Below, piece by piece: positions 17,776-25,807 of a stretch of 64,000 nucleotides of DNA. The notes below the pieces were generated by a model. It had not been told where the DNA came from, did not search any database, and saw only the letters and a list, made by a program, of their open reading frames with translations. The DNA is from Flectobacillus major DSM 103 (GTDB taxonomy: Bacteria > Bacteroidota > Bacteroidia > Cytophagales > Spirosomataceae), in NCBI RefSeq assembly GCF_000427405.1, contig NZ_KE386491.1, positions 2,897,001 through 2,961,000 on the forward strand, read 5' to 3'. The translations under genes were made by a program, and so were the position numbers. Positions within the stretch are counted from its first letter, which is position 1, and every line of letters begins with the position of its first letter.

Positions 17776-20256
17776 ATGTACGTTATCAAAAGAGATGGCA
17801 GACGAGAGTCTGTAAAGTTTGACAAGATTACCGCCCGAATCGAAAAACTTTGCTACAGCCTCGACCCTTACTTTGTGCAGCCGCTAGAAGTAGCTAAAAA
17901 AGTTATTACTGGCTTATATGACGGCGTTACCACAACTGAATTAGATAATTTGGCAGCTGAGACGGCAGCTTCCATGACAACCAAACACCCAGACTATGCA
18001 GTTTTGGCGGCAAGAATTGCCATTTCTAACTTGCATAAGAATACCCAAAAGTCGTTCTCGGCAACGATGAAACGCCTTTACAATTATGTTGATCCCAAAA
18101 CTGGCGAAAATGCCGCTTTGTTGTCGAAAGAAGTATATGATGTCATTAAAAAGCATGCGGGCGAATTAGATGCAGCTATTATTTATGACCGTGATTTTGG
18201 CTACGATTATTTTGGGTTCAAAACGTTAGAAAAATCATACCTCCTTAAAATGGAAGGTAAGATTGCAGAACGCCCTCAGCACATGTTGATGCGTGTGGCT
18301 GTAGGTATTCATGTCGACGACATTGAGTCGGTTCTCGAAACTTACAATTTATTATCTGAACGTTGGTTTACTCATGCTACTCCTACCCTTTTCAATGCTG
18401 GTACACCAAAACCTCAAATGTCGTCTTGCTTCTTGTTGACTATGCAAGATGATTCGATTGAGGGTATTTATGATACATTAAAACAATGCGCCAAAATCTC
18501 GCAATCGGCTGGTGGTATTGGCCTTAGTATTCATAATATCCGTGCTATGGGTTCTTATATCAAAGGAACTAACGGTACATCCAATGGTATCATTCCGATG
18601 CTTCGTGTATTTAACGATACTGCTCGCTATGTTGACCAAGGCGGTGGCAAACGCAAAGGTTCTTTTGCTATCTACCTTGAACCTTGGCATGCCGACATAT
18701 TCGACTTCTTACAATTGAAGAAAAATCATGGTAAAGAAGAAGTACGTGCTAGAGATTTATTCTACGCTCTTTGGGTACCTGATTTATTTATGCAACGTGT
18801 AAAAGACAATGATACATGGTCGTTGTTCTGCCCACACGAATGCCCAGGCCTAGCCGATACTTATGGCGATGAGTTTGAAGCATTGTATACTAGTTACGAA
18901 AAATCGGGTAAGGCTCGTCGTGTTGTAAAAGCACAAGACTTGTGGTTCGAGATTCTTGAGTCTCAAACAGAAACAGGTACGCCTTATATGTTGTTTAAAG
19001 ACCACGCCAACCGTAAGTCGAATCAAAAGAATTTGGGTACAATCAAGTCGTCAAACTTGTGTACTGAAATTATGGAGTACACTTCAAAAGACGAAGTAGC
19101 AGTATGTAACTTGGCCTCTTTGGCTCTTCCCAAATTCTTGAAACAAAACGAACGTGGCTTCTTTGAATTTGACCACACTCGCTTGTACGAAGTAACCAAA
19201 GTAGCCACCAAAAACCTCAACAAGATTATCGACCGCAACTACTACCCTGTAGAAGAGGCTCGTAAATCAAACCTTCGCCACCGTCCAATTGGATTGGGTG
19301 TTCAGGGCTTGGCCGACGTATTTATTTTGTTGAGAATGCCATTCGAGTCGGAGGAAGCTCGTAGATTGAATAAAGATATTTTTGAGACCATCTATTATGC
19401 TTCAATGGAGGCTTCAATGGAATTGGCCGTTAAAGAAGGCCCTTACGAAACATGGCAGGGGTCTCCTATTTCTCAAGGTATATTCCAATTTGATATGTGG
19501 GATGTAACGCCAGATTCTGGCCGTTGGGACTGGGAGTCGCTTCGTACCAAAGTAGTAGAGAATGGTGTTCGCAACTCGTTGTTGGTTGCTCCAATGCCAA
19601 CAGCTTCTACTTCACAAATTTTGGGTAACAACGAATGTTTTGAGCCATACACTTCTAATATTTATGCTCGTCGGGTATTATCAGGTGAATTTGCGGTAGT
19701 AAATAAACACTTGTTGAAAGACCTTGTAAAATTAGGTTTGTGGAGCGACAGCATGAAAAACAAATTGATTTCGGCCAACGGTTCGGTACAATCTATTCCT
19801 GAAATCCCTCAAGATTTGAAAGAATTGTACAAAACAGTTTGGGAAATCAAACAAAAAGCGATTATCGAAATGGCTGCCGACCGTGGAGCGTACATCTGCC
19901 AGTCGCAATCATTGAATATCCATATTCAAGACCCGAACTTCGGTAAGTTGACTTCTATGCACTTCTACGCATGGGAAAAAGGCTTAAAAACAGGTATGTA
20001 TTATTTACGTACCAAAGCCGCAGCTGATGCTATCAAATTTACTGTTGAGAAGCAAGCCGATGTAGCCATTGAACATGCAAATGTTGTACATGAACACGCC
20101 TTAAATTATGAAGCTTATGCTAACCAAGCAGCACAAGCCAAGGCATCAGCCAGCTCTTTTACAATAGCTGGACTCAACAATGTAACCGAGCAAAATTGGT
20201 CTGCAATGCAATGTTCATTAGACGACCCAGAAGGTTGTGAAGCATGCGGGTCTTAA
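17776..20256 (+). CDS. nrdA: Class I ribonucleoside-diphosphate reductase alpha subunit
   Basis: 826 residues. Converts ribonucleoside diphosphates to deoxyribonucleotides together with a beta (NrdB) radical subunit. An N-terminal ATP-cone (about 1-90, [18 protein letters not shown]) indicates dATP/ATP allosteric control. The barrel contains [16 protein letters not shown] (first redox Cys), [21 protein letters not shown] (radical-site Cys with Glu, as in the Asn-x-Cys-x-Glu motif) and [23 protein letters not shown] (second redox Cys region). The C-terminal tail ends CEACGS, the mobile thiol pair that is re-reduced by thioredoxin or glutaredoxin. No nrdB lies next to it in this window, which is unusual for class Ia but seen in Bacteroidetes. 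Ends in a strong terminator. Confidence 0.97.
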   Translation: MYVIKRDGRRESVKFDKITARIEKLCYSLDPYFVQPLEVAKKVITGLYDGVTTTELDNLAAETAASMTTKHPDYAVLAARIAISNLHKNTQKSFSATMKRLYNYVDPKTGENAALLSKEVYDVIKKHAGELDAAIIYDRDFGYDYFGFKTLEKSYLLKMEGKIAERPQHMLMRVAVGIHVDDIESVLETYNLLSERWFTHATPTLFNAGTPKPQMSSCFLLTMQDDSIEGIYDTLKQCAKISQSAGGIGLSIHNIRAMGSYIKGTNGTSNGIIPMLRVFNDTARYVDQGGGKRKGSFAIYLEPWHADIFDFLQLKKNHGKEEVRARDLFYALWVPDLFMQRVKDNDTWSLFCPHECPGLADTYGDEFEALYTSYEKSGKARRVVKAQDLWFEILESQTETGTPYMLFKDHANRKSNQKNLGTIKSSNLCTEIMEYTSKDEVAVCNLASLALPKFLKQNERGFFEFDHTRLYEVTKVATKNLNKIIDRNYYPVEEARKSNLRHRPIGLGVQGLADVFILLRMPFESEEARRLNKDIFETIYYASMEASMELAVKEGPYETWQGSPISQGIFQFDMWDVTPDSGRWDWESLRTKVVENGVRNSLLVAPMPTASTSQILGNNECFEPYTSNIYARRVLSGEFAVVNKHLLKDLVKLGLWSDSMKNKLISANGSVQSIPEIPQDLKELYKTVWEIKQKAIIEMAADRGAYICQSQSLNIHIQDPNFGKLTSMHFYAWEKGLKTGMYYLRTKAAADAIKFTVEKQADVAIEHANVVHEHALNYEAYANQAAQAKASASSFTIAGLNNVTEQNWSAMQCSLDDPEGCEACGS

Positions 20257-20307
20257 TGTATGCTTGAGGCTTTGAGCAATCGGCCATCAGCAGTTTGTTT
20301 AAACCTC

Positions 20308-20344
20308 AAAAAAGCCCTCAATCTTGTTCGGATTGGGGGCTTTT
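20308..20344 (+). terminator. Terminator of nrdA
   Basis: Stem AAAAGCCCTCAATC paired with GGATTGGGGGCTTTT (one G-T pair), 6-nt loop, T-tail; 50 bases after the nrdA stop. Confidence 0.88.
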
Positions 20345-20403
20345 GGCGTTGAGATAGTTTAGTTTTTTATACCTTCGTGACTAAGATAAGTTTTTAGAAA
20401 AAT

Positions 20404-20859
20404 ATGAATAAAGAAGCCCTAAAAAAAGCAGCTAATTTTTGTGCATACCAAGAACGCACCCACCGAGAAGTAAAAGAACGACTCGATGAATGGGGTATTT
20501 GGGGAGATGAAGCCGACGAAATTGTGGTATGGCTTATCGAAAATAACTATTTGAATGAAGAACGCTTCGCCAAAGTTTTTGCTGGTAGTAAGTTTAGGGT
20601 AAAACAATGGGGCCGTCTCAAAATACGGCAGGAACTCAAAATGCGAGGTGTTTCCGATTATTGTCTACAAATGGGCATGAACGAAATTGATGATGATGAT
20701 TATATCAATACCCTACAGCAATTAATTACCAAAAAACAAGCAGAAATAAAAGATACAAACCCACTTGTTGTCAAACAAAAATTATTACGATATACCCTAA
20801 GCAAAGGTTACGAACAAGATTTGGTTTGGGAGGTTTTGAACAAGTGGCCCAAAGAGTAA
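20404..20859 (+). CDS. recX: RecX-family regulator of RecA
   Basis: 151 residues made of three-helix repeats: FCAYQERTHREVKERLDEWG (about 12-31), VVWLIENNYLNEERFAKVFAGSKFRVKQWGRLKIRQELKMRGV (about 41-83) and a C-terminal repeat VKQKLLRYTLSKGYEQDLVWEVL. These are RecX motifs; the protein binds the RecA filament groove and limits recombinase activity. recA is not nearby. Only short, weak hairpin sequence (TTCCAAAATTGGAA at 20924-20937) follows, so transcription may run into the tyrosine attenuator region, which has its own promoter. Confidence 0.9.
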   Translation: MNKEALKKAANFCAYQERTHREVKERLDEWGIWGDEADEIVVWLIENNYLNEERFAKVFAGSKFRVKQWGRLKIRQELKMRGVSDYCLQMGMNEIDDDDYINTLQQLITKKQAEIKDTNPLVVKQKLLRYTLSKGYEQDLVWEVLNKWPKE

Positions 20860-20958
20860 AAACAAAAATTACAGGCAAAGCAACTATTAGGCTAGTATCT
20901 AGTACATTCTATTACTCAGAAGCTTCCAAAATTGGAATACTAATTTTCTATAAAAACC

Positions 20959-20990
20959 TTTGTCAAATAAATTTTTTCAAACTACCTTTG
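20959..20990 (+). promoter_or_regulatory. Promoter of the tyrosine attenuator / aminotransferase-tyrA operon
   Basis: TTTG (20959-20962), 20-base spacer, TACCTTTG (20983-20990), a full match to the Bacteroidetes consensus. Only 5 bases separate the -7 element from the leader-peptide ATG, so transcription should start at or within a few bases of that ATG. Confidence 0.75.
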
Positions 20991-20995
20991 AAGTC

Positions 20996-21052
20996 ATGAA
21001 CCAGTCAATCAACACATACCGTGCATATTACTACTACGCTTTACAAGCATAG
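20996..21052 (+). CDS. Tyrosine-rich leader peptide of the aminotransferase-tyrA operon
   Basis: An 18-codon ORF, peptide MNQSINTYRAYYYYALQA, stop TAG at 21050. Five of 18 codons are Tyr (TAC at 21017, then TAT-TAC-TAC-TAC at 21026-21037), far above chance. It begins just after the promoter, is followed within 2 bases by the antiterminator arm, then by an intrinsic terminator, and the operon behind encodes tyrosine biosynthesis. This is the arrangement of classical amino-acid leader peptides (trpL, pheL, hisL). Its product has no function as a protein; its translation is the tyrosine sensor. Probably translated from a leaderless or nearly leaderless mRNA. Confidence 0.85.
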   Translation: MNQSINTYRAYYYYALQA

Positions 21053-21132
21053 GTCGGTTGTGTTATGACTCAATTTTTGAAAATCAAAAAACTAATGATA
21101 CACAAACCGACTCTGAGAGTCGGTTTTTTTTT
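21011..21132 (+). promoter_or_regulatory. Ribosome-mediated transcription attenuator (tyrosine-responsive)
   Basis: Four segments are visible. Segment 1 (21011-21021, AACACATACCG, inside the leader ORF) pairs with segment 2 (21055-21064, CGGTTGTGTT): 9 bp with a small internal loop. Segment 2 (21054-21062, TCGGTTGTG) can instead pair with segment 3 (21101-21110, CACAAACCGA): 9 bp with one bulged A, the antiterminator. Segment 3 (AACCGACTCT, 21105-21114) pairs with segment 4 (AGAGTCGGTT, 21116-21125), the terminator, followed by nine T. A ribosome stalled at the Tyr run (21026-21037) covers segment 1 and frees 2 for 3, so transcription continues; a ribosome at the stop codon covers segment 2 and the terminator forms. 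Confidence 0.85.
21105..21132 (+). terminator. Attenuator terminator hairpin
   Basis: AACCGACTC-TGA-GAGTCGGTT stem (a G/A pair region closes the 3-nt loop) and nine consecutive T at 21124-21132. Lies upstream of, not after, a gene: a premature terminator. Confidence 0.9.
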
Positions 21133-21163
21133 GTCCAACGCAATTATTTAAGCCTGATTACCT

Positions 21164-21184
21164 ACCGAAAACATTTCGGTTTTT
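21164..21184 (+). promoter_or_regulatory. Second hairpin directly upstream of the aminotransferase
   Basis: ACCGAAA-aca-TTTCGGT, 7-bp perfect stem with a 3-nt loop and TTTTT after it, ending 11 bases before the ATG. It could be a weak second terminator or control translation of the first gene. Confidence 0.45.
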
Positions 21185-21195
21185 AAGTAAAAACA

Positions 21196-22368
21196 ATGAC
21201 CATAAAACCAGCATCCCGAATGAACTTGGTTCAAGAGTACTATTTCTCTACCAAGTTAAAGCAAATTGCCGATATGCGTGCCTCAGGTATTGATGTCCTC
21301 AATCTTGGTATTGGCAGCCCTGATTTGCCACCATCGGCCGAAACTATCGAAGCTTTGGCCGAAACAGCAACTAATCCCAAAAATCATGCCTATCAAAGCT
21401 ATGTCGGAATACCTGCTTTGCGTGAAGGATTTGCCAAGTTTTATCAAACATTTTATGGGGTAGCCCTCAATCCTGTTCATGAAATTTTACCATTGATTGG
21501 CTCGAAAGAAGGTATTATGCACATTGCTATGGCATATTTGGAAGCTGGCGATGAGGTATTAGTACCTAACCCAGGCTATCCTACGTATCGTGCGGCCTCG
21601 TTGTTGACGGGTGCAACGGTTGTTGATTACGACCTTTCGGAAGAAAATGGCTGGCTTCCCGACTTAAAGGCTCTTGCTCAACAGGATTTGTCGAAAGTCA
21701 AATTAATGTGGGTCAATTATCCTCACATGCCTACTGGGGCAAAAGCTACAACTGCTTTTTTTGAAGAATTAAGAGATTTTGCATTAACTCATAATATATT
21801 GATTGTCAACGACAACCCTTACAGTTTTATTCTCAACGATAATCCACAGAGTATTTTGGCTATTGACGGAATGAAAGAGGTAGCCTTAGAATTAAACTCG
21901 CTCTCAAAATCGCATAATATGGCTGGTTGGCGAATGGGCGTACTGGTTGGCAATGCAGAATACGTTAGTCATGTTCTTCGCTTTAAATCCAATATGGATT
22001 CTGGGATGTTTTTGCCACTGCAAATGGCGGCTGTCAAAGCCCTCGAAAATCCTATATCATGGTATAAATCTCTCAATGAGATTTATAGAAAACGCCAACA
22101 AAAGGTTTTTGAAATAATGGATTTACTCAGTTGCCAATACGATAAAAACCAAACAGGGATGTTTGTTTGGGCCAAAATTTCATCGGAATATGCTAATAGT
22201 TATGACCTATCGGACGAAATCCTCCAAAAAGCTGGGGTATTTATTACACCAGGGGGTATTTTTGGCTCGGCTGGCAACAATTATATTCGTATTTCTTTGT
22301 GTGCCGAGATTGGCTTATTTGAAGAAGCAACTATAAGAATCAGAAAATCTTTGGGAATCTGTTCTTAA
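21196..22368 (+). CDS. PLP-dependent aminotransferase class I/II, probably aromatic amino acid aminotransferase
   Basis: 390 residues, fold type I aminotransferase. Lys238 in SLSKSHNMAGWRMG is the Schiff-base lysine and Arg246 in the same motif binds the PLP phosphate side; NYPHMPTGA (174-182) replaces the usual N-PNNPTG; DNPY (206-209) holds the PLP pyridine. The tyrosine attenuator in front and tyrA only 23 bases behind point to transamination of 4-hydroxyphenylpyruvate to tyrosine (and perhaps phenylpyruvate to phenylalanine). In other Bacteroidetes an aminotransferase of this type sits in a pheA-aminotransferase-DAHP synthase-tyrA cluster; here only the aminotransferase and tyrA remain together. 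Exact substrate range is inferred from context. Confidence 0.9.
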   Translation: MTIKPASRMNLVQEYYFSTKLKQIADMRASGIDVLNLGIGSPDLPPSAETIEALAETATNPKNHAYQSYVGIPALREGFAKFYQTFYGVALNPVHEILPLIGSKEGIMHIAMAYLEAGDEVLVPNPGYPTYRAASLLTGATVVDYDLSEENGWLPDLKALAQQDLSKVKLMWVNYPHMPTGAKATTAFFEELRDFALTHNILIVNDNPYSFILNDNPQSILAIDGMKEVALELNSLSKSHNMAGWRMGVLVGNAEYVSHVLRFKSNMDSGMFLPLQMAAVKALENPISWYKSLNEIYRKRQQKVFEIMDLLSCQYDKNQTGMFVWAKISSEYANSYDLSDEILQKAGVFITPGGIFGSAGNNYIRISLCAEIGLFEEATIRIRKSLGICS

Positions 22369-22391
22369 CATTTTTAAATTATCCTCAGAAA

Positions 22392-23240
22392 ATGACTATT
22401 TCAATCATAGGACTTGGGCTTATTGGTGGTTCAATGGCACTTAGTCTCAAAGAAAGTGGTTTTGCCGATACTGTTATTGGGGTCGATAACAAAACCGAAC
22501 ACGTAATAAAAGCACTTGAACTCAAGCTTGTTGACCGAGTGGCTTTGCTCAAAGATGCCATCTCTCAATCGGATATTATTATATTGGCTGTTCCTGTAGA
22601 TGCTCTTCTCAAACTTTTACCCGAAGTTTTGGATGTTGTACAAGAAAATCAGGTTGTAATTGAGGTAGGTTCTACCAAAAAACCTGTTGTAGATATTATC
22701 AAGAATCATCCGAAACGAGCCAATTTTGTAGCAACTCACCCTATGGCTGGTACTGAATTTTCGGGGCCAGAAGCAGCCATCCGAAACCTCTTCGACCATA
22801 AAACTTGTGTTCTTTGCGATATTGAAGACTCAAAACCTGAATTGGTTGAAGTTATCAAAAAAATGTATGTCGATGGCCTAAAAATGCGATTAAGTTATTT
22901 AGATTCTACTTCGCACGATGTACACACGGCCTATATTTCGCATATTTCGCATATTTGTTCTTTTGCATTAGCCTCAACGGTTTTGGAAAAAGAAAAAGAC
23001 GAAGAAAGTATTTTCAATTTGGCTAGTTCGGGTTTTGAGTCGACAGTACGTTTGGCAAAATCAAATCCAGATACATGGATTCCGATTTTTCGCCAAAACC
23101 AAGACAATATTATCGACGTACTCGACGAATATATTAATACCCTTCTTAAATTTAAAGGGCTGATGCTGGCTGATGGATATGATAAGTTTAAAGAATACTT
23201 AACCCAAGCCAATGACATCAAAAGAATTTTGAACAAATAG
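22392..23240 (+). CDS. tyrA: Prephenate dehydrogenase
   Basis: 282 residues. N-terminal NAD(P)-binding Rossmann domain with SIIGLGLIGGSMALSL (GxGxxGG) and VDN after beta-2; ATHPMAGTEFSGP (about 119-131) carries the His and substrate-binding residues of the TyrA family; the helical dimerisation domain follows with SHDVHTAYISHISH. It oxidises prephenate to 4-hydroxyphenylpyruvate. No chorismate mutase or ACT domain is fused, so feedback control by tyrosine must come from elsewhere, which agrees with transcriptional control by the upstream attenuator. Ends at a strong bidirectional terminator. Confidence 0.95.
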   Translation: MTISIIGLGLIGGSMALSLKESGFADTVIGVDNKTEHVIKALELKLVDRVALLKDAISQSDIIILAVPVDALLKLLPEVLDVVQENQVVIEVGSTKKPVVDIIKNHPKRANFVATHPMAGTEFSGPEAAIRNLFDHKTCVLCDIEDSKPELVEVIKKMYVDGLKMRLSYLDSTSHDVHTAYISHISHICSFALASTVLEKEKDEESIFNLASSGFESTVRLAKSNPDTWIPIFRQNQDNIIDVLDEYINTLLKFKGLMLADGYDKFKEYLTQANDIKRILNK

Positions 23241-23272
23241 GAAAAACATAAGTCATCCCAGATTTTTGCATT

Positions 23273-23312
23273 AAACAAGGCGGTCGAAATTAGTTTTTCG
23301 ACCGCCTTGTTT
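23273..23312. terminator. Bidirectional terminator between tyrA and the DUF4230 gene
   Basis: 16-bp stem AAACAAGGCGGTCGAA / TTCGACCGCCTTGTTT. Its core GCGGTCGAAA...TTTTTCGACCGC is shared with the terminator at 28716-28761. Confidence 0.9.
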
Positions 23313-23343
23313 GATTAATAGTCCATAAATGACTCGTGTTTTT

Positions 23344-23955
23344 CTATCTCAATGGTCTGCTAGTATCTTTCATGGCGTATTTCAGAACAACCTTTCTTCC
23401 CGACACCTTTTCGATAAAAGGTTTGAGGATTTGCTCGGCTGATTTTTTGGTTTGCTCTAATATTCCCATTTCTTTAGCCGATTGTTCTACTTGTAATTCG
23501 GCTTTTTGAAAGGCATTATCTACCAGTTTGGCTTCGTCCATAAAAGCATACTGGGTATCATAAACCCTCGATTTGGCATGGTCTATTTTAAAATTACAGA
23601 TTTCTGGTTCGGGCAAATGTACCACTACCGTATCGGTAAGTTCTTGCAAATCAGCTACTTTTATTTTAGTTAAATCTAAACACCCTGTTGCTTCACCCGT
23701 TACAATCAATAATACTTTGGCATCAGGCAAAAAATCTTTTCTTATCTTACTTTCAACAACGTCCCTAAAATTATACTTGACCAATTCTAGTTTTCCCATT
23801 GAAGTAATCTGTTGGAGCAATACGTTGTGGCTAATTTCTGGCTGAGCGTCGTCTGACGAAAATAGCCCTTTGATTGATTTGAGATTTTCCCAAAGCCAAA
23901 CACCTCCTGCTATTAGCAGGAATAGAAGGAGCAGACGGATAATACTTTTTACCAT
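23344..23955 (-). CDS. DUF4230-family membrane-anchored protein
   Basis: 203 residues. One N-terminal transmembrane segment (about 5-22, IRLLLLFLLIAGGVWLW) anchors a periplasmic domain. The sequence ISHNVLLQQITSMGKLELVKYNFRDVVESK and the later LPEPEICNFKIDHAKSRVYD are the features I associate with DUF4230 proteins, which occur across Bacteroidetes and Firmicutes without known role. The C-terminal half is helical and ends VSGRKVVLKYAMKD. It converges on tyrA and is followed upstream by hemA in the same direction after a 130-base gap with the hemA terminator, so it is probably transcribed on its own. Confidence 0.8.
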   Translation of the reverse strand: MVKSIIRLLLLFLLIAGGVWLWENLKSIKGLFSSDDAQPEISHNVLLQQITSMGKLELVKYNFRDVVESKIRKDFLPDAKVLLIVTGEATGCLDLTKIKVADLQELTDTVVVHLPEPEICNFKIDHAKSRVYDTQYAFMDEAKLVDNAFQKAELQVEQSAKEMGILEQTKKSAEQILKPFIEKVSGRKVVLKYAMKDTSRPLR

Positions 23956-24026
23956 GTTTTCATGAAGTTTATTTGACTATACAAGGAATATAAGAACATA
24001 TAAGAGGAAAGAAAAGTATTTTAAAT

Positions 24027-24057
24027 AAAAAAGCCTACAAGTGATTTGTAGGCTTTT
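24027..24057 (-). terminator. Terminator of hemA
   Basis: Stem AAAAGCCTACAA / TTGTAGGCTTTT, 5-nt loop, A-run upstream gives the T-tract on the minus strand; 31 bases past the hemA stop. Confidence 0.88.
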
Positions 24058-24087
24058 GGGTATAATATCTTGCAAATACTAATTATC

Positions 24088-25365
24088 TTAGTGTGAGTAA
24101 GCAGGTTCTGACTGTTTTTCGAGGTCGAACAATTCGTTGATTACATCTACCAATTGGTCGGCTTCGCCACGTTTACAAGCTGCTTTTAATTGAAGTACAG
24201 GAAGTTTAATGATTTTTTGGACAATCCCCATCGTAATCTTCTCTAATTTCTCTGATTCTTCAGGAGACAGATTTTTCAAATGACGCGATACCTCTTCCTT
24301 GCGGATTTGTTCTAAGGCATTTTTTAACTTATTGATAGTTGGCGAAACAACCATTTCTTTGGACCAATCATCAAAACCCGCAGTAGCTTCAGTAATAATA
24401 CGTTGTACATGAGGAATAGCCTCTAAGCGAGTTTGCAGAGCTTCGTCGGCACGTTGGCGAAGGGTATCTATATTGTATACCAAAACACCTGCTACATCTT
24501 CCAAATTTTCTTCGACACTTCTAGGAACAGAAAGGTCGATAAAATATTTGAAAGTTAGGATTTCCATTGACTGCACCATTTCTTTGGTAATCAATGGTTT
24601 GTCTATCATTACAGACGAAATAATAACGTCGGCTCTTTTAATTTCTTCTTTTACATCGGCAAAGTCGGCAATTCTAAAATTATGACCTTGAGCGATTTTT
24701 TCGGCTTTAGCCTTAGTACGGTTCATAATGGTGATTTCAGCAAACTCTTTATCGGCCATGTTTTTACAAACATCAATCCCGATTTCGCCTAATCCAAGAA
24801 TCAATACTTTGGGAAGAGCAATATTTTGGGTAACTTCTTCAGTAAGGGCTACAGCAGCATACGAAGTTGAGGCAGCACCATCACGGAATGAGGTTTCTTG
24901 GGCAACACGTTTATTGGCAAAGAAAATCGTGTGCATAAGGCGGTGTAAAAATGGCCCCGCCATGTTCAAGTCGGCAGCAATCTGATACGACTGCTTCACT
25001 TGGTTAGGAATTTGCAAATCGCCAACAACTTTTGAATGTAACCCTGTGGCTACTTCAAAAAGATGCTGAACAGCCTGTGCTTGTGTGTTGAATTGTTGGA
25101 AATATGCAAAATATTCGTCTGTACTAAGTATGCCTTTTTCATGCAATAACAGCTTTATAATCTCTGAATTACGGTTTTCAGCAGATACATAGTAAACCTC
25201 TGTACGATTACAAGTAGATACCATGAGTATTTCTTGAATGTCAAACAAGTCTCTTATTTTCAAAGAGAAGTTTTTGATTTCATCCTCATTTAAAGCCACT
25301 TGCTCACGAACCGCTAACGGAGCAGACTTGTATGATAAACTGATTGATTTGAATTGATTTTGCAT
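24088..25365 (-). CDS. hemA: Glutamyl-tRNA reductase
   Basis: 425 residues, full length. First enzyme of the C5 haem pathway: reduces glutamyl-tRNA(Glu) to glutamate-1-semialdehyde with NADPH. Cys52 in VSTCNRTEVYYV is the active-site nucleophile. GLHSKVVGDLQIPNQVKQSY is the catalytic-domain signature, VLILGLGEIGIDVCKN (about 190-205) the NADPH-binding loop, and the C-terminal part is the dimerisation helix bundle. A -7 like element lies about 22 bases upstream of the start. The tandem globin lipoprotein gene lies upstream on the same strand but its own hairpin separates them. Confidence 0.96.
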   Translation of the reverse strand: MQNQFKSISLSYKSAPLAVREQVALNEDEIKNFSLKIRDLFDIQEILMVSTCNRTEVYYVSAENRNSEIIKLLLHEKGILSTDEYFAYFQQFNTQAQAVQHLFEVATGLHSKVVGDLQIPNQVKQSYQIAADLNMAGPFLHRLMHTIFFANKRVAQETSFRDGAASTSYAAVALTEEVTQNIALPKVLILGLGEIGIDVCKNMADKEFAEITIMNRTKAKAEKIAQGHNFRIADFADVKEEIKRADVIISSVMIDKPLITKEMVQSMEILTFKYFIDLSVPRSVEENLEDVAGVLVYNIDTLRQRADEALQTRLEAIPHVQRIITEATAGFDDWSKEMVVSPTINKLKNALEQIRKEEVSRHLKNLSPEESEKLEKITMGIVQKIIKLPVLQLKAACKRGEADQLVDVINELFDLEKQSEPAYSH

Positions 25366-25386
25366 AACCCTTAACTATTCCAAGTA

Positions 25387-25394
25387 CAAAATTA
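25387..25394 (-). promoter_or_regulatory. Possible -7 element for hemA
   Basis: TAATTTTG on the minus strand, 22 bases before the hemA start. The nearest TTG is 25 bases away, so the -33 element is doubtful. Confidence 0.4.
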
Positions 25395-25731
25395 CAACAT
25401 GAATGGACATTAATAACTCCAATTTTAGCTAATTATTTATACCTAGAGTTAATTTAGAATCAGTATAAATAAATTTCTTATTTTAGTAGAGCAAGTCTTG
25501 GAAATATACAATTTTTCGGCACTTTTTCTTTACTAAATTTGATACTGCGAGTTACTAAAAAATGTAACTCCCTTGAATGATTTATATCAGGTTTGGACAT
25601 GACAATATCCGTATCTTCAATCAAAATGAAGATGCCATTATTGGCAAACTACAACTGTTGGAGGGAAAATAACTGAGAATGTTTAAAGAGCAAGAAGCAT
25701 TTATACGTATTAGAGAATCTCTATTGCTGAA

Positions 25732-25794
25732 AAAATTAGAATTGCGAGCAAAACACCTCATACTCCTTTTGCCACAGCCACTACTCGCAATTCT
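25732..25794 (-). terminator. Terminator of the tandem globin lipoprotein gene
   Basis: 11-bp perfect inverted repeat AGAATTGCGAG / CTCGCAATTCT with a 35-nt loop; on the minus strand it is followed by AATTTTTTC. It starts 14 bases after the globin stop. Confidence 0.6.
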
Positions 25795-25807
25795 ATAATG
25801 GTTAGGC

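Larger units (their letters stand above)
25366..25807. other. Gene-poor spacer upstream of hemA
   Basis: 442 bases. It holds a hemA -7 element, a hairpin GAGTTAC/GTAACTC near 25551-25572, a possible 31-codon ORF on the plus strand (25577-25672, starting MIYIRFGHDN, ending LQLLEGK) and the globin terminator. The short ORF could be a gene fragment; I do not recognise it. Confidence 0.35.

Noticed and set aside
20996-21132. Tyrosine T-box riboswitch
   Set aside because: No T-box sequence (UGGN) or specifier loop; the short Tyr-rich ORF and competing stems fit leader-peptide attenuation instead.
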